A program made the translations under genes and the position numbers. The notes under the pieces are model-generated. The model saw nothing but the letters and a program-made list of their open reading frames with translations, did not search any database and had not been told where the DNA came from. This document shows, one piece after another, positions 56,299-64,000 of a DNA stretch of 64,000 bases. How positions within the stretch are numbered: the stretch's first letter is position 1; each line of letters starts with the position of its first letter. This DNA is from Salinispora mooreana (GTDB lineage: Bacteria > Actinomycetota > Actinomycetes > Mycobacteriales > Micromonosporaceae): the NCBI RefSeq assembly GCF_000379065.1, contig NZ_KB900614.1, positions 1,324,107 to 1,388,106 on the forward strand, read 5' to 3'.

Positions 56299-57243
56299 CT
56301 AGTCGGCGAGCGCAGCGGCCAGCGCGGCCGGCTCCACGTTGCCGCCGGTCACCACCGCAGCCGTACGCCCGGCGGGTAGCTCGGCGCGGCGGAACAACCG
56401 GGCGGCGACCGCCACCGCGGCGCTCGGCTCCACGACGAGCCGAGCGTCGCGGACCAGCCGGCTCAGCGCCGCCCGAATCTCGTCCTCCGTGACGGTCACG
56501 ATCCCGTCCAGCCGCTCCAGTAGGTGCGCGAGGGTCAGTGCGGACGGCGGCAGGCGCAGCCCGTCGGCGCAGGTCCGGTAGGTGCGCTCCTCGCCCCACG
56601 ACACCACCGACCCGGCCGCCAGCGAGTCCCGGGTGTCGGCGGCCAACTCCGGCTCCACCCCGATGACCGCCGCCGCCGGCCGCAGCGCCCGGACCGCGGT
56701 CGCGACGCCGGAGGACAGCCCGCCCCCGCCAACCGGCACCAGCACCACATCGACATCGGGTAGGTCCGCCACGATCTCCAGACCGATCGTTCCCTGGCCC
56801 GCGATGACTCGCCGGTCGTCGAAGGGGGGCACCAGCACCGCGCCGGTCTCCGTCGCGATCTGCTGCGCCGCCGATGCACGGCGCGGCGGTGGCACCGTCA
56901 CCACCTCGACGCCGAACGCCCGGATCCGATCGACCTTGGCCGCCGGCGCCCCCTCGGGTACGACGACCCGGCACGGCACACCGGTGGCGGTAGCCGCGTG
57001 CGCCAACGCCAGGCCGTGGTTGCCCGAGGAGTGGGTGACCACTCCGGCCGACCGCTGCTCCGCCGTGAGCCGGGCCACCGCGTGGGTCGCGCCGCGCAGC
57101 TTGAAGGAGCCGACCGGCTGTAGGCTCTCCGCCTTGAGCCACAGCTCCGCATCCCATGGGGCTCGCATCAGCGGGGTACGGAGGACCTGGCCGGTGATAT
57201 CGGCGGACGCACTCCAGACGTCGTCAACAGACACAAGCTCCAT
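56299..57243 (-). CDS. threonine/serine dehydratase-like PLP enzyme
   Basis: A 314-residue fold-type II PLP enzyme with Lys48 in PVGSFKLRGA, SSGNHGLALAHAA, and the phosphate-binding GGGGLSSG. It lacks the C-terminal ACT-like regulatory domain of biosynthetic IlvA and resembles catabolic threonine dehydratases or serine/threonine racemases. I chose ATG 57243 (MELVSVDDVW). It ends 20 bases from the convergent oligopeptidase gene. Confidence 0.82.
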   Translation of the reverse strand: MELVSVDDVWSASADITGQVLRTPLMRAPWDAELWLKAESLQPVGSFKLRGATHAVARLTAEQRSAGVVTHSSGNHGLALAHAATATGVPCRVVVPEGAPAAKVDRIRAFGVEVVTVPPPRRASAAQQIATETGAVLVPPFDDRRVIAGQGTIGLEIVADLPDVDVVLVPVGGGGLSSGVATAVRALRPAAAVIGVEPELAADTRDSLAAGSVVSWGEERTYRTCADGLRLPPSALTLAHLLERLDGIVTVTEDEIRAALSRLVRDARLVVEPSAAVAVAARLFRRAELPAGRTAAVVTGGNVEPAALAAALAD

Positions 57244-57287
57244 CACCTGATCCTGCCCGACGGAAATCCCGCCTAGACTTCCGGGGC

Positions 57288-57488
57288 GTGAGCAGCGAAC
57301 GTCCGGTCGCCAGCGGCGGGGACGATCCGGCAACGGGCGACCGACCCCGGCCCGGCCTTCGCGTGATCGCCCGGGACCGGCGGGTCTGGTTGATCCTCGG
57401 TGTGGTCGCCGCCGTGCTGGTCTGCTGCTGCGCGTCGGCCGCCGGCACCCTGTTCGCCCTCGCCGCCGGCCTCTTCACCACCGGGTGA
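57288..57488 (+). CDS. small single-helix membrane protein
   Basis: A 66-residue frame beginning at GTG 57288 with a polar first third and a single hydrophobic segment (LILGVVAAVLVCCCASAAGTLFALAAGLF) containing three consecutive cysteines. No family was recognised and the ribosome site is weak. Its codon pattern and location between two real genes make it plausible, but it is less certain than its neighbours. Confidence 0.45.
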   Translation: MSSERPVASGGDDPATGDRPRPGLRVIARDRRVWLILGVVAAVLVCCCASAAGTLFALAAGLFTTG

Positions 57489-57581
57489 GCACGAGGTCGG
57501 CGAGGGACGGGAATCAACCTCCTGATCTGCGTAACACCCCCTGGTGGGATACCGTTTTTCTGGTAGCAGGAGGTCCGGCGG

Positions 57582-57932
57582 ATGTCGTTGACGGTGCACA
57601 CCCAACAGCGTGGCGAGGTCGCCGTCGTGTCGGTCGCCGGCGAGCTGGATCTGGCGACCGCGCCGCGGTTGCAGGAACACATCACCGACCTGTTGGACCG
57701 GGGCCGCAGCCGGCTGGTCTTCGACCTGACGCGGGTCTCGTTCTGCGACTCGACCGGGCTGGCCACCTTCATCCACGCGAAGAACTGCTGCGACGAGGCG
57801 GGCGGATCCGTACGGCTGGCGGCCCCGCAGCGCGATGTGCTGCGCATCCTCGAGGTCTGCGGGCTCTCCGAGGTGCTGCGGACGTACCCGACGGTCGAGC
57901 AGGCCGTCAACCCCACCGGGGCGTCCTCGTGA
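57582..57932 (+). CDS. STAS-domain anti-sigma factor antagonist (second)
   Basis: A 116-residue STAS protein with candidate phospho-Ser57 in SFCDSTGLATF and the usual start VAVVSVAGELDLATAPRLQEHI. AGGAGG precedes the ATG. It differs clearly from the STAS protein at 47441, so it is not a recent copy. Either could be a target of the SpoIIE phosphatase at 52045. Confidence 0.9.
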   Translation: MSLTVHTQQRGEVAVVSVAGELDLATAPRLQEHITDLLDRGRSRLVFDLTRVSFCDSTGLATFIHAKNCCDEAGGSVRLAAPQRDVLRILEVCGLSEVLRTYPTVEQAVNPTGASS

Positions 57933-57956
57933 CGCCCCGCGTCGCCGGCCCGGGCG

Positions 57957-59324
57957 CTATCTCTCGTCCTCGATGTACCGCGGACGGGCGATGACCAGAC
58001 CCGCACCGGTCTGCACCACAAGCGCCGAGATCAGAAAGCCGACCGGCACGTCCCACCCGCCGGTGGCCCCGTAGAGGACGCCGACGAGCAGCGGCCCCAG
58101 CGCCGCGATGAGGTAGCCGGTGCTCTGCACGAACGCCGACAGCGCCACCGTTCCCTCCGCCGTACGCGCCCGCAGCCCGATGGTCGTGAGGACCAACGAG
58201 AAGGCCCCCTGCCCGACGGCCAGCAGGGCCATCCAGAGCAGCGCGCCCCGGTACGGCGCCAGGGCCAGCCCCAGGTAGGCCACCGTTGACGCAGCGGCCA
58301 ACGACAGCACCAACGGTCGCAGCGTCCGCAGCCGACCGGCCAGCGTCGGCATCAGGAGTGCGACCGGCACGCCCAGCGCGGTGACCCCGGCGAGCAGGAG
58401 GCCCGCCGTCGCCGGACGGAACCCGGCGTCCCGGTACAGCTGCGCCAGCCAGCCCATGATCGCGTACCCGCTGAGGGACTGGGTGCCGAAGCACACGGCC
58501 ATGGCCCAGCCGAGCCGGGTGCGCGCCGGGCGCACCCGAGCGGCGGTGGCGGTCTCGGTCGGGGCCGATCGCCGCGCAACGGAGCGGGCCCGGCGGGCCA
58601 ACGGCACCCATGGGAGTACGGCCACCGCGGCCAGCCCGGCCCAGATTCCGAGCCCGGTCCGCCAGGAGCCGAAGGCCTGCGCGGTCGGCACCGCCGCGGC
58701 GGCGGCCACCGTCATGCCCGCGGTCATGGCCGTCGTGTATGCCCCGGTGGCCAGTCCGGTGCGGTGTGGAAAGTACTGCTTGACCAGCAGGGGCAGGAGG
58801 ATGTTCGCCACCGCGACCCCGGCCAGCGCCAGCGCGCTGGTGAGGACGAAGACCAGCGCGGAGTCGGTGGCCACCCGAAGCACCTGGCCGGCGGCGAGCA
58901 CCGCCATCGCCACCACCAGCACCCGGGCCGGTGCGACCCGACGGACCAGCCACGGGGTGATCGCCCCGAGTCCGGCGAACGCGACCGTCGGCAGCGTGGT
59001 CACCACGCCGGCCATGGTTCCGGAGAGTCCGAGCCCGGTCCGGACCTCGTCCAGCAGCGCACCGAGGCTGGTCACCACGATCCGCAGGTTCGCGCCGACC
59101 AGAATTATCCCGACCAGTACGAGCGCGGCTCGGCGCGCCACCTGGCGCTCTCCGGCCAGAGTCGGGTCCACGCCGTCCGGGGAGCCCTTCGTGGCCACGG
59201 GGCCCGGAGCGCTCTTTGTGGCCGCGCCCTGCGGTCGTGGCCGGCCGGCCGCCTCCGGAGGGTTGCTCTCTCGGGGCGGGCGCGGCCCCATCCTGGTGGA
59301 CGTTGCGGACGGTGGCGGAATCAT
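57957..59324 (-). CDS. MFS transporter (CynX/NimT-like)
   Basis: A 455-residue protein with a disordered Pro/Gly-rich N-terminus of about 60 residues, then twelve hydrophobic segments beginning RAALVLVGIILVGANLRIVVTSLGALLDEV, the start typical of the CynX/NimT branch of the major facilitator superfamily. The substrate is unknown. It is divergent from a GntR regulator gene with only 50 bases between, a classic transporter/regulator pair. ATG 59324 is used; ATG 59290 is possible. Confidence 0.85.
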   Translation of the reverse strand: MIPPPSATSTRMGPRPPRESNPPEAAGRPRPQGAATKSAPGPVATKGSPDGVDPTLAGERQVARRAALVLVGIILVGANLRIVVTSLGALLDEVRTGLGLSGTMAGVVTTLPTVAFAGLGAITPWLVRRVAPARVLVVAMAVLAAGQVLRVATDSALVFVLTSALALAGVAVANILLPLLVKQYFPHRTGLATGAYTTAMTAGMTVAAAAAVPTAQAFGSWRTGLGIWAGLAAVAVLPWVPLARRARSVARRSAPTETATAARVRPARTRLGWAMAVCFGTQSLSGYAIMGWLAQLYRDAGFRPATAGLLLAGVTALGVPVALLMPTLAGRLRTLRPLVLSLAAASTVAYLGLALAPYRGALLWMALLAVGQGAFSLVLTTIGLRARTAEGTVALSAFVQSTGYLIAALGPLLVGVLYGATGGWDVPVGFLISALVVQTGAGLVIARPRYIEDER

Positions 59325-59340
59325 GCCCCCGAACCTACAA

Positions 59341-59351
59341 TCATGGGATGA
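59341..59351. promoter_or_regulatory. candidate operator in the MFS/GntR divergent region
   Basis: TCAT-GGG-ATGA is a perfect inverted repeat in the 50-base region shared by the two divergent starts. The size and position suit a GntR-type dimer acting on both promoters. Confidence 0.35.
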
Positions 59352-59374
59352 ATTCTCGGCAGGAGATGTAACCG

Positions 59375-60058
59375 GTGCCACCCGGGGTCGAAGCCACCGC
59401 CGTCCCACCGCGGGGTCAACGGGTCCAGGAGACGATCGCCCAGCTCCGCGACCGGATCCTCGGCGGTGAGTGGCCGGTGGGCAGCCGAATCCCGACCGAG
59501 CCGCAACTCGTCGCGGCCCTCGGTGTGGGGCGCAACACCGTTCGCGAGGCGGTCCGCGCCCTGGCGCACGCGGGAGTGCTGGAGATCCGGCAGGGCTCCG
59601 GCACGTACGTGGTGTCGGTTGATGAGCTGGCCCCGGTGGTGGCCCGCCGACTCACCGACGACCGGATGACCGAGGTGGTCGAGGTTCGGCGCGCCCTCGA
59701 GGTGGAGGCCGCCCGACTCGCCGCGCTGCGGCGTACCGCCGAGGACCTGGCGGCGCTCGCCGACGCGCTCGCCGCCCGGGAGACCGCGTGGCGCAGCGGC
59801 CGGGTTGACGAGTTCGTGACAGCCGATGCCATGCTGCACACCATCGTTGTCGCGGCGGCGCACAACGGGATCCTCGCCGAGTTGCACTCCTCCATCGGCA
59901 CCGCGATGCGCAGCACGGTCGCTGCGACGTTGGGCGAGACCCTGGCACCGGAGCGGTACGTTGACCACTCCCGACTGGTTGATGCCATCCGGGCCGGCGA
60001 TCCGGAGTGGGCGGTGATCGAAGCAGGTGCCTACCTGACGCCACCGCCACCGACCTAG
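59375..60058 (+). CDS. GntR family (FadR subfamily) transcriptional regulator
   Basis: The 227-residue protein has the GntR winged helix (QETIAQLRDRILGGEWPVGSRIPTEPQLVAALGVGRNTVREAVRALAHAGVLEIRQGSGTYV-type, readable from residue 17) and a C-terminal all-helical FCD ligand domain (VVEVRRALEVEAARLAALRRTAED and DAMLHTIVVAAAHNGILAEL). GTG 59375 follows a CAGGAG site. It probably controls itself and the divergent MFS gene. Confidence 0.9.
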   Translation: MPPGVEATAVPPRGQRVQETIAQLRDRILGGEWPVGSRIPTEPQLVAALGVGRNTVREAVRALAHAGVLEIRQGSGTYVVSVDELAPVVARRLTDDRMTEVVEVRRALEVEAARLAALRRTAEDLAALADALAARETAWRSGRVDEFVTADAMLHTIVVAAAHNGILAELHSSIGTAMRSTVAATLGETLAPERYVDHSRLVDAIRAGDPEWAVIEAGAYLTPPPPT

Positions 60059-60140
60059 ATCACCCTGAGGCACACCGACGCCCACGGAAATCCCACGGTC
60101 GCCGACACTGCTCGTACACATGTTCGATAAGGTCCTGGTC

Positions 60141-60386
60141 ATGGAACAGCGAAAGCACTGGTGGAACGGGAAATGGGGGCGCCTGGCCCGACGTGACGTC
60201 TTCCTCCGCGTCAACGCCGACCGGTGGCACGTCGAACAGCGTGCCGGCGGCTCGGAGGGAGTCTCCCAGTTCTACGAGTACAGCAGCGTCGAGGAGGCCG
60301 AAGAGACGGTCCGGGCGCTGCTCCACGGCACTGACACGTGGCGTGAACTCTCCCCTCGCCCTCCGGGCGGCTGGGGCGGTGTTTAG
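60141..60386 (+). CDS. conserved hypothetical small protein
   Basis: An 81-residue soluble protein rich in Trp, Arg and Glu (HWWNGKWGRLARRDVFLRVNADRWHVEQRAGG, then YEYSSVEEAEETVRALL). I do not recognise the family. ATG 60141 with AAGG upstream is preferred over ATG 60120, which has no ribosome site. It is followed by another small gene on the same strand 29 bases later. Confidence 0.6.
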   Translation: MEQRKHWWNGKWGRLARRDVFLRVNADRWHVEQRAGGSEGVSQFYEYSSVEEAEETVRALLHGTDTWRELSPRPPGGWGGV

Positions 60387-60415
60387 CGCACAGAGCGGCC
60401 GGGAACGGCGCCAGC

Positions 60416-60772
60416 ATGAACGAGCAACGTGCCCTCTCTCGGGTCACCACCGGGATGCGAGTGGTTGACGTCGCCGGTAGTGAGATCGGCACCGTGGACC
60501 TGGTCCAGCGAGACGACCCGAACGCGGTGACCGTGCAGGCACCGGCCACCGACCCGGGCAGCAGCCTGAACGAGCTGATCGAGGCCACCGCGGTGGAGGA
60601 GCCGGACGTCCCGGCCGACCTGGCGGCCCGGTTGCGTCACTCGGGCTACCTGAAGGTCTCCACCAACCGGGTCCGCGCCGGGGCGGTCTACGTACCCGCC
60701 GACCAGATCGCAGCCGTCACCGACGCGGTCCGCCTGGAGGTCCCGCTGGCGGAACTGCCCGCCGAGGAGTAA
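60416..60772 (+). CDS. hypothetical small protein, PRC-barrel/DUF2171-like
   Basis: A 118-residue acidic protein. The N-terminal stretch LSRVTTGMRVVDVAGSEIGTVDLVQRDD resembles PRC-barrel-like or DUF2171-type domains, which often sit in stress or RNA-linked proteins; the C-terminal half has GYLKVSTNRVRAGAVYVPADQIAAV, typical of the same fold. Function unknown. The ribosome site is weak. Confidence 0.65.
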   Translation: MNEQRALSRVTTGMRVVDVAGSEIGTVDLVQRDDPNAVTVQAPATDPGSSLNELIEATAVEEPDVPADLAARLRHSGYLKVSTNRVRAGAVYVPADQIAAVTDAVRLEVPLAELPAEE

Positions 60773-60850
60773 CCCATCCGACCAAGACTTTCCCAATCCC
60801 GCACATCTCTGTAGAGACGAACGGAGGGTGCTCTTGGCAAGCTTGGTCCC

Positions 60851-61570
60851 ATGACGTTGATCCTCCGTTCGGCCATCCGCAACGACATCGGCCTTGTCCG
60901 GAACAACAACGAGGACTCCGCCCTGGCCGGTGAGCGCCTCCTTGCAGTCGCGGACGGCATGGGCGGCCTGCCCGCCGGGGAGGTGGCGAGCGAGATCGTC
61001 ATCCGAGTCCTGGACGAGCTGACTCCGCCAACCACCCCCGCTGCGGCCGCAGACGCGCTCCGCGCCGTGGTCAGCGCCGCCAACCAGCGCATCCACGCCG
61101 CGATCGCCGCGGATCCCGCCCGGGAGGGCATGGGGACGACGCTGACCGCCACCCTGCTCGCCGACGACACGCTGGTGCTGGCCCAGGTCGGTGACTCCCG
61201 CTGCTACCTGTTGCGCGACGGGGAACTGAGCCTGATCACCCGGGACGACACATTCGTACAGGCGCTGGTGGACCAGGGGGCGATCACCCCCGAACAGGCC
61301 CGGCACCACCCCCAGCGGTCGCTGGTGACCCGAGCGGTGCAGGGAGCCGGCGCCCCACCCGCGATCGGGACCCTGACCGTGACCTCCGGCGACCGGTTGC
61401 TGCTGTGCAGCGATGGGCTCTCCGACTACGTCGAGCACGAGGCGATCGCCGCCACCCTGACCCGGTACGGTGACCGGCAGCTCTGCGGGGAGCAGTTGGT
61501 CAAGCTCGCCCACCAGGCCGGCGCCCCGGACAACGTCACCGTCGTGGTTTCCGACGTCACCACCGCCTGA
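60851..61570 (+). CDS. PP2C-family serine/threonine phosphatase
   Basis: The 239-residue protein is a bacterial PP2C/PstP catalytic domain with the metal-binding motifs RNNNEDSALAG, LLAVADGMGGLPAGE, LAQVGDSRCYLLRDGEL, LLLCSDGLSDYV and APDNVTVVV. There is no transmembrane segment, so it is cytosolic. No partner kinase gene lies beside it. ATG 60851 is 28 bases from the GGAGGG motif. A six-codon TTG frame after that motif (60834-60854) ends in the overlapping ATGA, so translation may be coupled. Confidence 0.9.
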   Translation: MTLILRSAIRNDIGLVRNNNEDSALAGERLLAVADGMGGLPAGEVASEIVIRVLDELTPPTTPAAAADALRAVVSAANQRIHAAIAADPAREGMGTTLTATLLADDTLVLAQVGDSRCYLLRDGELSLITRDDTFVQALVDQGAITPEQARHHPQRSLVTRAVQGAGAPPAIGTLTVTSGDRLLLCSDGLSDYVEHEAIAATLTRYGDRQLCGEQLVKLAHQAGAPDNVTVVVSDVTTA

Positions 61571-61586
61571 GCGGTCAACCGCGGTA

Positions 61587-61617
61587 CCGGCCACCCAGCG
61601 GGACACCGGGTGGCCGG
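61587..61617. terminator. bidirectional terminator
   Basis: CCGGCCACCC (61587-61596) and GGGTGGCCGG (61608-61617) form a perfect ten-base-pair stem with an 11-base loop, between the convergent phosphatase and MFS genes. Confidence 0.75.
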
Positions 61618-61618
61618 C

Positions 61619-63094
61619 CTACCTCTTCCCCCTGGTGAAGATGTCCGTCAGGGCGATCAGTAGGGCGACGAGGATGAAGGCCGAGATGATCAACAATGTG
61701 GTCCGGAAAGCCGCCAACCAGTTACCGCCGGTACGGTCCAACGTGGCGAACAGTGCAGTGCTGACGCCGACCGTTCCGGCCGAGATTCCAAGCCGGTGCC
61801 CGGTCTGCAACATCCCGGCAGCGCTGCCGGCCCGCGTGTTGGATACCTGTGACATGGTCACGGCCTGGTTCGGAATGTTGGTCAGCCCGCTCCCCAGGCC
61901 GCTGAGGACGAAGCCCGCGCCGAGGCCGGCGAGCAGCAACGGCAGGGCCGCCGAGTGCGGGCTGTCGAAGGTCGGCAGCAAGAGGTCACCAACCATGACC
62001 GCCGCCAGCCCGACCAGGGACGTCAGCAGTCCGACGGCTACTATTCGGCGACCTGCGCGCCAGGCCAGCCGGCCCCCGACGACCGCCCCCGCCGCCGTGC
62101 CCCCGGCAATCGGCACCATCACCAGACCGGTGGTCAGCGGGCTGTGCCCCACCCCGTCCTGCATGTACAGCGCGAATACGTAGTACAGCGCGTCATAGGC
62201 GCCGAACAACACCGCGATGATCGCGCCCAGGCCGTATGACCGGACCCGCAGCAGGCTCAGGTCAACCAGCGGTGACCCCCGTTTCGCCTGCCGCCACTCC
62301 CAGAGCACGAAGCCGGCGAGAACGACCACGCCGACCGGCGCCAGCACCCACAGCACCGGGACCCATGCCACCTCCCCCTCCACCATCGGAATCCAGAGCA
62401 GCACCATCCCGACGACGAACAAGACGACGCCCACCGGGTCCGTCCGTCGCCACCAGAAGCGATCCGGGGGTGCTGTCGACGCGGGTATCAGGAGAAGCCC
62501 CAGGGCGGCTGCCAGGAAGGCGATCGAGGCGCTCGCGGCGAAAGCCAACCGCCAGCCGTTCTCCGGGTTTGTATCCACCAGCAGCCCGCCCAGGACCGGT
62601 CCGGACCCGAGGGCGACGGCGAACGCCACCCCGAGTAGACCGTACGGACGGCCCCGCTCCTCCTTGTTGAACAACTGCTGGAAGAGCCCAAGGATCTGGG
62701 GGCTGGCCACCCCGAGCGCACCGCCCAGCACCAACACGGAGAGCACCAGCCAGACGGGCGTCTGGGCGAGGGCGGCAGACGTGGCAGCCACCCCACAGAG
62801 CACCAGGGTGGACACGAAGACGGCGCGCCGTCGCCACACGTCTCCGAGCCGACCGCCGGGTACCAGCATCAGGGCGTACGCCAGCGCGTAGCCGGCAACC
62901 ATCCACTGCTGGCCGTCCTCGCCGAGGCCTATCGTCGAGGTGATCTGCGGCACTGCGATGGCCAACATCGCGGTGGTGGCCGTCGCGAGGAATACGACCA
63001 CCTGACAGACCGCGGCCACCAGCCACCGCCGGGCTTGTCCGGGCGCCCTCGCGCCCACCGGCGCCGGCCCGGAGCGAGGCTCGCGAGCCGTCAA
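61619..63094 (-). CDS. MFS drug transporter (DHA2-like, 14 helices)
   Basis: A protein of about 491 residues with 14 hydrophobic segments and motif A GGRLGDVWRRRAVF, plus motif C-like LGSGPVLGGLLVD, as in drug:H+ antiporters of the EmrB/QacA group. I prefer the TTG start at 63094 because GGGAGG lies just upstream; GTG 63112 has no ribosome site. The substrate is unknown. It lies beside a berberine-bridge-type oxidase gene on the same strand, and the two may belong to a natural-product or resistance locus that continues beyond the window. Confidence 0.88.
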   Translation of the reverse strand: MTAREPRSGPAPVGARAPGQARRWLVAAVCQVVVFLATATTAMLAIAVPQITSTIGLGEDGQQWMVAGYALAYALMLVPGGRLGDVWRRRAVFVSTLVLCGVAATSAALAQTPVWLVLSVLVLGGALGVASPQILGLFQQLFNKEERGRPYGLLGVAFAVALGSGPVLGGLLVDTNPENGWRLAFAASASIAFLAAALGLLLIPASTAPPDRFWWRRTDPVGVVLFVVGMVLLWIPMVEGEVAWVPVLWVLAPVGVVVLAGFVLWEWRQAKRGSPLVDLSLLRVRSYGLGAIIAVLFGAYDALYYVFALYMQDGVGHSPLTTGLVMVPIAGGTAAGAVVGGRLAWRAGRRIVAVGLLTSLVGLAAVMVGDLLLPTFDSPHSAALPLLLAGLGAGFVLSGLGSGLTNIPNQAVTMSQVSNTRAGSAAGMLQTGHRLGISAGTVGVSTALFATLDRTGGNWLAAFRTTLLIISAFILVALLIALTDIFTRGKR

Positions 63095-63230
63095 CGCGAC
63101 CTCCCGGCACACTCGCTACTGGTCACGCGGCCCCCCTGCCTGCCCGTGCGGCGTTCTCCTCTCATCGGAGACTCCCGGGAGTTGATCCGGCTGTCGCAGG
63201 ACCAACTCCCGGGAGCGCGGCTCCACCTCG

Positions 63231-64000
63231 TCAGTACGGCCGGATGCTCTGCTCGTACTGGAAGAACTCATGCGGGTCGTACTTGGTCTTGACCTCACGC
63301 AGCCGGGCGTAGTTGTCGCCGTAGTAGGCGGTGGCCCAGTCACCGATGCTGCTGTCCGGAACGTTGACGTAGGAGCCGCTGACGTAGGGCAGCAGCGCCT
63401 GGCGGAACCGCTCCGTCCACGCCAGGACCGTCTTCTGCTCCTCGTCGTTCTCCCAGTTCCCGCTCCACTCCATGTAATATCTCGGGCTCCGGTGGAAGAA
63501 GGCGGTAGCGTCGATCGGAATCCGGTCCACCGCACCACCCCAGTTCAAACACCAGATCTCGCCGCCGAGGCCGGGAAGTTCGGCCAGGAACCGGATGACC
63601 GTGTCGATCCCTCGCTTCGGGAGCAGGTCATACACCCAGGACGAGGGGATGTGCGTCTTCCGCGGCGGGTCCGTGGTTCCCGCGAGCTGGTTCCAGGCAT
63701 CCAGGTAGGACGTGGTCTCCATGGTGACCTGCGGGTTGCCGATATTGAGCAGCGGCCGAAGTATCTTTCGCAGCCGGTCCTCCGAACCACGGTAGATACC
63801 GTTGCAGTAGATATGACCGTCCGCTCGGGTCTTCGCATTGAAAACCGACCCGAGTCCGTCATCCGCGAAGGGTGCGATCTCCTGCCAGGTCCGCAACAGC
63901 TCCCCGACGTATCGCCAATCATCCCAGGTGATCTCGTACACCACGACATCCGACACCGGATGGATGCGGTACGTGTATGTGGTCGCGATGCCGAAATTGC
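63231..64000 (-). CDS. FAD-linked oxidase with BBE domain, C-terminal part
   Basis: The gene is cut by the right edge; 256 codons of its 3' part are visible. At the edge the frame reads NFGIATTYTYRIHPV, matching the end of the FAD-binding half (GGNFGIVTxFxFRLHPV-type). The C-terminus holds the berberine-bridge motif YYGDNYARLREVKTKYDPHEFF with the BBE Asn-Tyr. Internal GTG/ATG codons are not real starts. Such oxidases act in natural product tailoring or sugar/alkaloid oxidation and are often secreted; the N-terminus is not visible. Confidence 0.88.
   Translation of the reverse strand, partial: NFGIATTYTYRIHPVSDVVVYEITWDDWRYVGELLRTWQEIAPFADDGLGSVFNAKTRADGHIYCNGIYRGSEDRLRKILRPLLNIGNPQVTMETTSYLDAWNQLAGTTDPPRKTHIPSSWVYDLLPKRGIDTVIRFLAELPGLGGEIWCLNWGGAVDRIPIDATAFFHRSPRYYMEWSGNWENDEEQKTVLAWTERFRQALLPYVSGSYVNVPDSSIGDWATAYYGDNYARLREVKTKYDPHEFFQYEQSIRPY

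Noticed and set aside
57528..57552. SigB-like promoter (GTAAC and GGGATAC) before the second STAS gene
   Set aside because: The spacing is too short for the GTTT-N14-16-GGGTAT consensus.

Overview
The window is high-GC actinobacterial chromosome, most likely from Micromonosporaceae (Micromonospora/Salinispora type). That is an inference from gene content and order: nuoABCD, a dispersed futalosine (mqn) menaquinone pathway, a bldC regulator, HelD, the ccs/res cytochrome c maturation genes with hemL, and many GTG/TTG starts and 1-4 bp gene overlaps. The gene order also resembles, from memory, the nuo to hemL stretch of Streptomyces. No rRNA, tRNA or CRISPR array was recognised.

Layout. 1-5.7 kb: the start of the nuo operon (nuoA, B, C and the first codons of nuoD, minus strand), a geranylgeranyl-reductase-family flavoprotein whose upstream region carries a Rex-like operator and an iron box, then menG and mqnC. 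5.8-9.6 kb: a tightly overlapping paaABCDE phenylacetyl-CoA epoxidase operon. 9.9-15.0 kb: two tandem secreted/anchored serine hydrolases, mqnA and a HelD-type helicase. 15.2-21.6 kb: an unusual IS21-family element. Its matching outer ends enclose not only istA and a frameshifted istB but also an ABC transporter cassette and a decayed gene for a small secreted protein. 21.7-31.2 kb: a secreted lysozyme-like/propeller protein, a two-domain VOC protein, a cobalamin-riboswitch-controlled B12-type ABC importer, a secreted M14 carboxypeptidase, small membrane proteins and mqnE. 31.5-38.0 kb: an NlpC/P60 cell-wall hydrolase, a proline-rich repeat membrane protein, a DEAD-box helicase, a cysteine-desulfhydrase-like enzyme with an Lrp regulator, and bldC. 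38.1-47.3 kb: ubiX, mqnP and a UbiD decarboxylase (late menaquinone steps), then ccsB-resB-ccdA-resA, a histidine phosphatase and hemL as one overlapping string. 47.4-54.1 kb: a signalling island of STAS protein, response regulator, soluble HAMP-array hybrid kinase and divergent SpoIIE phosphatase. 54.2-64.0 kb: oligopeptidase B, a threonine-dehydratase-like enzyme, a second STAS protein, two MFS transporters, a GntR regulator, a PP2C phosphatase and the 3' part of a berberine-bridge-type FAD oxidase.

How it works together. The dominant theme is respiration: complex I, menaquinone made through aminofutalosine (mqnA, mqnE, mqnC, mqnP, UbiX/UbiD, menG), a reductase likely acting on the quinone side chain, and c-type cytochrome and haem synthesis. 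The mqn genes are scattered among unrelated genes, and mqnB and mqnD are not in the window. A second theme is partner-switching signalling (STAS, SpoIIE, hybrid kinase). The clearest accessory DNA is the 6.4 kb IS21-type element, which is the most unusual object in the window.
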